From Brevundimonas sp. LM2 (GTDB taxonomy: Bacteria > Pseudomonadota > Alphaproteobacteria > Caulobacterales > Caulobacteraceae): a stretch of DNA of 64,000 nucleotides. The notes below the pieces were generated by a model. It ran no database searches, had not been told where the DNA came from, and saw only the letters and a program-made list of their open reading frames with translations. Each line of letters opens with the position of its first letter. Within the stretch, counting starts at the first letter, position 1. Below, in pieces: positions 58,582 through 64,000 of the stretch. Location of the stretch: assembly GCF_002002865.1 (NCBI RefSeq), contig NZ_CP019508.1, forward strand, positions 496,001 through 560,000, read 5' to 3'. Made by a program: the position numbers and the translations under genes.

Positions 58582-59144
58582 CTGGCCCCACTTCCCCGCT
58601 CGGCCCGACGCTGGAGACCGAGCGGCTGATCCTGCGGCCCACCGCCATGGCGGATTTCGAGCGCTGGGCCGATTTCCAGGGCGACGCCGAGACTACCCGT
58701 TTCATCGGTGGCCCGAAGTCGCCGGCCGAGGTCTGGCGGGTCATGATGTCCGTCGCCGGGGCCTGGGCCCTGACCGGCGAGAGCTTCTTCTCCGTGATCG
58801 AAAAGGACAGCGGCCGGTGGATCGGCCGGATCGGACCTTGGACGCCCCATCAGTGGCCGGGGCGCGAGGTCGGTTGGAGCCTGCATCGCGACGCCACGGG
58901 CCGGGGCTATGCGCTGGAGGCGGCGGTGGCGACGATGGATTATGCTTTCGACGTCCTGGGCTGGGAGGACGCGATCCACTCGATCGACCCGGGGAACCAG
59001 GCGTCTCAAGCGCTCGCCGCGCGGCTTGGATCCGTCAATCGGGGGCCCGGCCGCCTGCCCCCGCCGTATGAGGACGCCACCGTCGACCTGTGGGGCCAGA
59101 CGCGATCGGAATGGGCGGTGAACCGACGGCGATTTCCGGGCTGA
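58578..59144 (+). CDS. GNAT family N-acetyltransferase (RimJ-like)
   Basis: A 188-residue acetyltransferase with LETERLILRPTAMADFERWADFQGD near its start, FIGGPKSP and the acetyl-CoA segment EVGWSLHRDATGRGYALEAAVATMDYAF. The RimJ/RimL-type pattern suggests protein or small-amine substrates. The GTG start overlaps the thpR stop by 4 bp, so the two genes are co-translated. The last codons lie next to the lipocalin gene, 53 bp away. Confidence 0.9.
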   Translation: MTGPTSPLGPTLETERLILRPTAMADFERWADFQGDAETTRFIGGPKSPAEVWRVMMSVAGAWALTGESFFSVIEKDSGRWIGRIGPWTPHQWPGREVGWSLHRDATGRGYALEAAVATMDYAFDVLGWEDAIHSIDPGNQASQALAARLGSVNRGPGRLPPPYEDATVDLWGQTRSEWAVNRRRFPG

Positions 59145-59197
59145 GCAACCGGGCCGCCTTTGCTGCCGTATCTGCGGTCAAGGGAGACCCGCAGATC

Positions 59198-59725
59198 ATG
59201 ACCCACCGCCGCCTCGCCGCCCTCGCCACAGTCGCCGCCCTGGCATCGGCCGGTCCGGTCTCGGCCCAGGCCACGAACGTCGATCTGGACCAGTTCGACG
59301 GTCGCTGGTTCGAGATCGCCCGCAACCCTAACAACGTGCAGCGCGAGTGCAGCCGGGCTCAGATCGACTTTGATCCCGCCCCCCAGGCGAACCGCTACAC
59401 CATCCGCGTCACCTGCACCCGGCGCGAGACCGGTCGGGTGGAGACGCTGCGGGCCAACGCCGCCGTGACGGACGCCGCGACCCGGGCCAAGTTCCGCTTC
59501 AGCCTGGCGGGCCCGCTGAGCTTCGGCGGGCTGGCGTCGCAGCAGTACTGGGTCTGGGATCATGCGCCGGACTACAGCTGGGCCATCATGGGCCTGCCCA
59601 ACCAATCGAACTGGTGGATCTGGCATCGCAGCCAGAGCCCGTCCGCCGCTGTGCGCACCGCGACCCTGGCCCGGGCCCGGGCCCTGGGGTTCGACACGGC
59701 GCGGCCTGTCCGAACCGGGGCCTGA
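59198..59725 (+). CDS. Blc-like periplasmic or outer-membrane lipocalin
   Basis: A 175-residue precursor with a signal peptide (LAALATVAALASAGPVSAQ) and a bacterial lipocalin domain: LDQFDGRWFEIARNPNNVQRECSRAQIDF near the start (the GxW motif), YWVWDHAPDYSWAIMGLPN and IWHRSQ. No lipobox Cys is present, so unlike E. coli Blc it is not lipidated by the classical route. It carries small hydrophobic ligands or lysolipids. An AAGGGAGA site precedes ATG 59198. Confidence 0.9.
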   Translation: MTHRRLAALATVAALASAGPVSAQATNVDLDQFDGRWFEIARNPNNVQRECSRAQIDFDPAPQANRYTIRVTCTRRETGRVETLRANAAVTDAATRAKFRFSLAGPLSFGGLASQQYWVWDHAPDYSWAIMGLPNQSNWWIWHRSQSPSAAVRTATLARARALGFDTARPVRTGA

Positions 59726-59744
59726 GCGGCTCCGCTTGCGGGCG

Positions 59745-59759
59745 GAACGCAACCGGAAC
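59745..59759 (+). promoter_or_regulatory. LexA (SOS) box of the alphaproteobacterial type upstream of mmcB
   Basis: GAAC (59745-59748), seven bases, GAAC (59756-59759). The reverse complement is GTTC-N7-GTTC, the alphaproteobacterial LexA consensus. It is 10 bp upstream of the mmcB start codon, so a bound LexA would block the promoter or initiation. Confidence 0.75.
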
Positions 59760-59769
59760 ATAGTGGGGG

Positions 59770-60205
59770 ATGCCCGCCGCCGTCCATCTGGAGCTGGTCT
59801 TCAGCCGTCCCGAAACCACGCTGGGGGTGACCCGCGGCGCGGCGCGTCTGCTGGCCGACATGGGCTATGCGCCGCTGCTGGAGGTCTGCCTGCCCAACGG
59901 CCGGAGAGCCGACGTCATGGCTGTGGGCCGCAAGGGCGACATCGTCATCTGCGAGGTCAAGTCGGGCCTCGACGACTTCCGCGTCGACCGCAAATGGCCG
60001 GAATATGCGCCCTTCTGCGACGCCTTCTATTTCGCAGTGGCCCCGGAGTTTCCCGAGGGCGTGCTGCCGGACGAGCCGGGTTTGATCGTGGCGGACAGCT
60101 TCGGCGGGGCGGTGGTACGCGATGCCCCGGTCCTGCCCCTGGCCCCCGCGCGGCGAAAGGCCCTGACGCTGGCGTTCGCGCGGCTCGGGGCGATGCGGAT
60201 TATGA

Positions 60206-60213
<8 letters not shown>
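59770..60213 (+). CDS. mmcB: MmcB family DNA repair protein (PD-(D/E)xK-like)
   Basis: The 147-residue protein matches MmcB (DUF, PF06319-type): GAARLLADMGYAPLLEVCLPNGRRADVMAVGRKGDIVICEVKSGLDDFRVDRKWPEYA. A nuclease-like core Asp (RRADVMAVG) and ExK (CEVKSG, about 61-65) suggest a PD-(D/E)xK fold. In Caulobacter, MmcB is a LexA-controlled protein needed for resistance to mitomycin C, and a LexA box lies before this gene. Its last codon pair and stop (GAG TAG) fall in the first copies of a 7-nt repeat array. Confidence 0.9.
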
Positions 60214-60284
<71 letters not shown>

Positions 60285-60287
60285 ATC

Positions 60288-60863
60288 TCAACGCGGCGCC
60301 CGCTTGGCCAAGATGCGCTGCAGGGTCCGTCGGTGCATGCCCAGGCGGCGGGCGGTTTCCGAAACATTGTGGTCGCACAGCTCATAGACGCGCTGGATAT
60401 GTTCCCAGCGGACCCGGTCGGCGCTCATCGGATTGTCCGGGGGCTCGGGCGCGTCGCCAGTGGCCAGCAGGGCCTTGACCACGTCGTCGGCGTCGGCCGG
60501 TTTGGACAGGTAGTCGACCGCCCCGGCCTTGACCGCCGCCACCGCGGTGGCGATGGCCCCATAGCCGGTCAGCATGACGATGCGGGAATCGGCCCGGCGC
60601 TCGCGGATCGCCTCGACGATCTTCAGGCCATTCCCGTCCTCCAGCCGCATGTCGAGCACGGCGAAGGCGGGGAGCAGGGTGCGCAGGGTGTCGGTGGCCT
60701 CGCCGACCGAGCCCGCCGTCGTGACCTGGAAGCCGCGCGATTCCAGCGCCCGGCCCAGGCGGGTGCGCAGGGCCTGGTCATCGTCGAGCAGCAGCAGCGA
60801 GCGGTCCTCCAACCCGGCGATCCGGTCTTCCATGGAGGCGGTGGCAGTCAGTGTCGTCGGCAT
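60288..60863 (-). CDS. regA: Redox response regulator of the RegA/PrrA/ActR family
   Basis: The 191-residue protein has a receiver with Asp71 (VLDMRLEDGNG) and the LTGYGAIATAVAAVKAGAVDYLSKP segment. A Fis-type HTH at the C terminus (HNVSETARRLGMHRRTLQRILAKR) is nearly invariant in the family. RegA/PrrA activates or represses genes for respiration, photosynthesis, nitrogen and carbon fixation when oxygen falls. The paired kinase is 72 bp upstream on the same strand. ATG 60863 has GGGAG 9 nt upstream. Confidence 0.93.
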   Translation of the reverse strand: MPTTLTATASMEDRIAGLEDRSLLLLDDDQALRTRLGRALESRGFQVTTAGSVGEATDTLRTLLPAFAVLDMRLEDGNGLKIVEAIRERRADSRIVMLTGYGAIATAVAAVKAGAVDYLSKPADADDVVKALLATGDAPEPPDNPMSADRVRWEHIQRVYELCDHNVSETARRLGMHRRTLQRILAKRAPR

Positions 60864-60935
60864 TGCAGTGATCTCCCTGATCCCAAGTCGGCTTCCGCAT
60901 CGTCGCGGTCAAGCGGTGCGGCGAAGGGTCGCCGG

Positions 60936-62390
60936 TCAGGCCTCCAGGGCGCGACGCGGCCAGCGCACGGTCACCCGGGCCCCCCGGTTGGCCCCCGGGC
61001 CCCCGTCCCCATGGCCGACCGCGACCTGACCCCCGGTCCGTTCCAGCAGGGTGCGGGCGATGAAGAAGCCCAGTCCCATGCCGCCCTGATCCGCCGCCGC
61101 CTCGGCGATCTGGGCCTCGCTCGCCTTGCGGCCCGACCGGGCCCGGCTTCCGGCCGCCGCGATCTGCTTGGCCAGGGCCTGACGCGCCTTGCCCTGAGGA
61201 CGGGAGGTCACATAGGGCTCGCCGAGCCGGGGCAGGACGTCGGCGGAAAAGCCGGGGCCATCGTCCAGCACCTCGATGGTGATCCACTGCACGTCGGCGG
61301 TGGCCTGTACGCGGACCGTACAGGCGGCGAAATCGGCGGCATTCTCGACGATGGCCGACAGGCCATGCACCACTTCGGGCAGGCGTTTGACGTGCGGGGC
61401 GGCCATGCCGTCGGGGGTCAGGACCTCGACTCCGATGTCGAGGTCGAAGCCCAGATGCGGCTCCACCACCTCGGACAGCAGGGCCTTCAGCCCGACCTCG
61501 GCATAGAGGTCGTCGCCGTCCTCCGGCCGCTGCGACAGGCGTTTCAGGATGTCGCGGCAGCGATCGGCCTGCAGCAGCATCAGCCGCGCGTCCTCGGCGA
61601 TCGGGCCGTCGGGGGGCGAGGCCCGCAGAAGTTCCTTGGCGACGATCTGGATGGTGGCCAGGGGCGTGCCCAGTTCATGCGCCGCCGCCGCCGCCAGACC
61701 GCCGAGGGCGGCCAGCCGCTGTTCGCGCTGCAGCACGTCCTGGGTGGTGGCCAGGGCCAGTTCCAGCTTCTCGGCCTCGGCCGCCACGCGCCAGGCATAG
61801 GCGGCGGTGAAGACCACCCCTGTGCACAGGGCCAGTCCGACGCCGAACCGGTAAAGGGGGGGCAGGACGAGCTCGGTCCCCGCCAGCCAGGGCAGGGGCA
61901 TGGACCAGAAGAACAGGGCTGTGGTCGAGACGAACACCATGAACCCCAGGACGATGGCCTGACGCCCCGGCAGGGAGGCGGCGGCCACGGTCACGGGGGC
62001 CACCAGCAGCAGGCAGAACGGGTTTTCCAGCCCGCCGGTGAAGGCCAGCAGGGCGGTCAGCTGCAGGATGTCGAAGCCCAGGTGCATGGCCGTCTGGCGA
62101 CCGTCCGGCAGGCGGCTGTCGGTCTGGCGCAGGCGCGACATGGCCGACAGGTTCATCACGGCGCTGGCCCCGATGACCGTCAGGCATTCCCACACCGGCA
62201 GGGGGAAATGCAGCATCATGACCAGGACGATGACCGTCGCCGTCTGTCCGGCGATGGCCAGCCAGCGCAGGATGATCAGGGTGCGCAGGCTCAGGCCCCG
62301 GGCGCGCCGGGGCAGTTCGCGCCATCCGGGCAGGGGGGTGCCCTGCGACGTGTTGGCCGCCAGGGCCGGGCTGGTTTCGCTCTGATCCAC
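60936..62390 (-). CDS. regB: Redox-sensing histidine kinase of the RegB/PrrB/ActS family
   Basis: A 484-residue kinase with six predicted transmembrane helices (about 35-195). The ubiquinone-binding heptad GGLENPF (119-125), the H-box with His238 (AAAAHELGTPLATI), a conserved Cys278 (QADRCRDIL) in the position of the redox-active Cys of RegB, and G-boxes (DDGPGFS, GGMGLGFFIA) are all present. I prefer GTG 62390 as start because the longer frame overlaps the divergent SCO gene; no strong ribosome-binding site is visible. The gene order SCO - RegB - RegA matches regB/senC/regA clusters. Confidence 0.92.
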   Translation of the reverse strand: MDQSETSPALAANTSQGTPLPGWRELPRRARGLSLRTLIILRWLAIAGQTATVIVLVMMLHFPLPVWECLTVIGASAVMNLSAMSRLRQTDSRLPDGRQTAMHLGFDILQLTALLAFTGGLENPFCLLLVAPVTVAAASLPGRQAIVLGFMVFVSTTALFFWSMPLPWLAGTELVLPPLYRFGVGLALCTGVVFTAAYAWRVAAEAEKLELALATTQDVLQREQRLAALGGLAAAAAHELGTPLATIQIVAKELLRASPPDGPIAEDARLMLLQADRCRDILKRLSQRPEDGDDLYAEVGLKALLSEVVEPHLGFDLDIGVEVLTPDGMAAPHVKRLPEVVHGLSAIVENAADFAACTVRVQATADVQWITIEVLDDGPGFSADVLPRLGEPYVTSRPQGKARQALAKQIAAAGSRARSGRKASEAQIAEAAADQGGMGLGFFIARTLLERTGGQVAVGHGDGGPGANRGARVTVRWPRRALEA

Positions 62391-62445
62391 GACGGGTCTA
62401 TAGACCGTCCCCGCCGCCCTGTCGGCCCTGCCCTGCGGAGACACG

Positions 62446-63069
62446 ATGCCACGCCGTTCCATTCTGTTGTTCGCCGGCGCCTGCGTCGCCATCGCCGCCG
62501 CCCTGGCGGCCGTGACCGTGGTCGTGGTGACCGGTCGGGATCAGGCCGCGGCTGTGGCCGACGGCTCCGCGACCGGCCAGGCCTCGGTCGGCGGACCGTT
62601 CCAGCTGGTCAACCAGGACGGACAGGCCGTCGACCAGACCCTGCTGAACGGCCGATGGAGCCTTGTTTTCTTCGGCTTCACCTATTGCCCCGATTTCTGC
62701 CCCACCACGCTCCAGGCCCTGGAGGCGACCAAGGCCCGGCTGGGTCCGGCGGCCGACGACATCCAGATCGTCTTCGTCTCGGTGGATCCGGCGCGGGACA
62801 CGCCCCAGGCCCTGAAGGACTATCTGGCCAGCGACGGCTTTCCGGCCGGGGTCGTCGGCCTGACCGGCACGGAGACCCAGGTGAAGGCGGCCGCCGACGT
62901 CTACCGCGCCTATTACGAAAAGGTCGGCACGGGGCCGGACTACACCATGAACCATTCCCTGACGGTCTATCTGATGGGCCCCGACGGCCGCTTCCGTTCG
63001 GCCCTCGCCCACGACCTCGGGCCCGAACGGTCGGCCCAGCTGATCCAGCGGGTGATGGCGCGCGGTTAG
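62446..63069 (+). CDS. SCO/SenC family copper chaperone for cytochrome oxidase
   Basis: A 207-residue protein with one N-terminal membrane anchor (SILLFAGACVAIAAALAAVTVVVV) and a thioredoxin-like SCO domain. The copper ligands are Cys81 and Cys85 (TYCPDFCPTTL) and His170 (TMNHSLTVYL). It delivers copper to the CuA site of cytochrome c oxidase. It is divergent from regB by 55 bp, as senC/prrC is linked to regB in Rhodobacter. Its TAG stop is formed by the first unit of a 7-nt repeat array. Confidence 0.92.
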   Translation: MPRRSILLFAGACVAIAAALAAVTVVVVTGRDQAAAVADGSATGQASVGGPFQLVNQDGQAVDQTLLNGRWSLVFFGFTYCPDFCPTTLQALEATKARLGPAADDIQIVFVSVDPARDTPQALKDYLASDGFPAGVVGLTGTETQVKAAADVYRAYYEKVGTGPDYTMNHSLTVYLMGPDGRFRSALAHDLGPERSAQLIQRVMARG

Positions 63070-63184
63070 GGCTTAGGGCTTAGGTCTTAGGGCTTAGGTC
63101 TTAGGGCTTAGCCCAGCTTCGGCTCCACCCCCGCGTCGTCGTCGCTACTCCCTAAGCCCTAAGCCCTACGACCTAAGCCCTCCC
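63066..63184. repeat. Inverted 7-nt repeat array B (stop-codon repeat) after the SCO gene
   Basis: The left arm holds six TTAGGGC/TTAGGTC units (63066-63107) and a variant seventh, TTAGCCC. A spacer follows. The right arm has CTACTCC and then CCCTAAG, CCCTAAG, CCCTACG and ACCTAAG (63145-63177), plus CCCT. The arms are inverted copies of the same unit. The CTACTCC unit is the reverse complement of the GGAGTAG phase of array A. The first unit supplies the SCO stop codon. Confidence 0.85.
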
Positions 63185-63258
63185 AGTTTAAATCCTTTTG
63201 CAGCGCAGCACGTTCTATGCTGGCATCACCGCCTCGGCGGGGCCGACCACGGGATCTC

Positions 63259-64000
63259 ATGCTCTACGCACTCCACGAGCTCGCCTATTCCTCGGCGCAG
63301 CCTTTCCGCCTCGGCGCGCAGATGGCGCGCCGGTTCTGGACCTCGCCGCTGAACCCGGCGTCCGAGACGGCCATCGGCCGCACCGCCTATGCCTCGGCCG
63401 AGCTGTTCGAGAGCGTCACCCGGCGCTACGGCAAGCCGGCCTGGGGCCTGGAGACCATCACCATCGACGACCAGCCGGTGCGCACCACCGAACAGGTCAT
63501 CTGGTCCAGCCCCTGGGTGCGGCTGCTGCGGTTCGCGCGCAACGTCGGCGACCTCAAACGGGCCGGAAAACCCGCCGCGGCCCCCGCCGTGCTGATCGTG
63601 GCCCCCCTGTCGGGCCACTATGCGACCCTGCTGCGCGGCACGGTGGAGACCTTCCTCCAGGACCACGACGTCTATGTCACCGACTGGGTCAACGCCCGTC
63701 AGGTGCCGATGCTGGAGGGGCGGTTCGACTTCCACGACTATATCGACCACATCCGCACCATGCTGGCCCAGATCGGGCCCCGCGCCCATGTGGTCGGTGT
63801 GTGTCAGCCGGGCCCGCCGGTGCTGGCCGCCGCCGCCATCATGGCGGCCGAGAACGACCCGAACCGTCCGGCCTCCATGACCTTCATGGGCTCGCCGATC
63901 GATGCCCGCCTGTCCCCGACCGTGACCAATCAGCTGGCCGAGGCCCGGCCGTTCGCCTGGTTCCAGTCCAACATGATCCACACCGTGCCCTGGCCCTATC
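63259..64000 (+). CDS. phaZ: Intracellular polyhydroxyalkanoate depolymerase (3' truncated by the window)
   Basis: 247 codons are visible, running off the end. The protein starts MLYALHELAYSSAQPFRLGAQMARRFW and has APLSGHYATLLRGTVETFLQDHDVYVTDWVNARQVP, then the GVCQPG lipase-box-like motif with the catalytic Cys, as in intracellular PhaZ1 depolymerases. The enzyme mobilises stored PHB/PHA granules. Its upstream region holds array B. Recognition is strong although the C-terminal half is missing. Confidence 0.9.
   Translation, partial: MLYALHELAYSSAQPFRLGAQMARRFWTSPLNPASETAIGRTAYASAELFESVTRRYGKPAWGLETITIDDQPVRTTEQVIWSSPWVRLLRFARNVGDLKRAGKPAAAPAVLIVAPLSGHYATLLRGTVETFLQDHDVYVTDWVNARQVPMLEGRFDFHDYIDHIRTMLAQIGPRAHVVGVCQPGPPVLAAAAIMAAENDPNRPASMTFMGSPIDARLSPTVTNQLAEARPFAWFQSNMIHTVPWPY

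Noticed and set aside
63066..63184. Heptamer array considered as a CRISPR array or a telomere-type repeat.
   Set aside because: The unit is 7 nt, there are no spacers of constant length, no cas genes, and the arms are inverted.

Overview
The window is one contiguous piece of a GC-rich alphaproteobacterial chromosome. Gene content suggests Caulobacteraceae, most likely Brevundimonas or a close relative: a DUF4167 protein next to prmC, an MmcB-type repair protein behind an alphaproteobacterial LexA box, a RegB/RegA/SCO redox cluster, TonB-receptor scavenging, GANTC (CcrM-type) sites and a sulfolipid synthase. The family call rests on recognition only; no 16S or other marker RNA is present. I found no rRNA, tRNA, CRISPR array, transposase, integrase or prophage. 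Coding density is very high and no gap between genes exceeds 300 bp.

Layout. 1-6.2 kb: end of comM/yifB, a soluble hybrid kinase, an AmpG-like permease and maeB. 6.4-17.0 kb: a Gly/Tyr/Pro-rich secreted protein, pyrF, marC, an Rrf2-SDR pair, kup, rsmB, DUF4167, prmC and a MOSC protein. 17.1-23.9 kb: YihY, a small orphan, a cold-shock gene with terminator, pheS - orphan - pheT, and a DUF1134 lipoprotein. 23.9-30.4 kb: a nucleotide-sugar block (SDR, SqdB-type sulfoquinovose synthase, galU, glmS and divergent glmM). GalU makes the UDP-glucose that SqdB uses, and GlmS and GlmM are consecutive steps to UDP-GlcNAc. 30.4-41.4 kb: a kinase-like protein with no ATPase domain, an FAD protein, a carotenoid oxygenase between two DUF2141 genes with a membrane LytTR regulator, and a TetR / TonB receptor / MFS scavenging unit. 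41.5-50.6 kb: TCA genes sucC, sucD, sucA and sucB, interrupted and followed by two unrelated VapBC toxin-antitoxin modules. 50.6-53.4 kb: a CoA-transferase, a DUF6356 protein and glutaryl-CoA dehydrogenase (glutarate/lysine catabolism feeding the TCA cycle). 53.4-60.2 kb: envelope and housekeeping genes including a DegP-like protease, a Bax-inhibitor-1 protein, ThpR, a lipocalin and mmcB. 60.3-64.0 kb: RegA/RegB two-component system, SCO copper chaperone and the start of an intracellular PHA depolymerase that runs off the window.

The most unusual structure is not a gene. At 60206-60281 and 63066-63184, inverted arrays of 7-nt repeats built on a TAGG core follow a coding gene and supply its stop codon. 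Because the unit is 7 nt, three copies place a stop in all three frames. Other points are vapBC inside sucCD, a perfect palindromic operator overlapping a ribosome-binding site (second vapBC), a HisKA-REC protein without an ATPase, a 17-bp perfect hairpin against a start codon, and four convergent gene pairs that share one CTAG as both stop codons.
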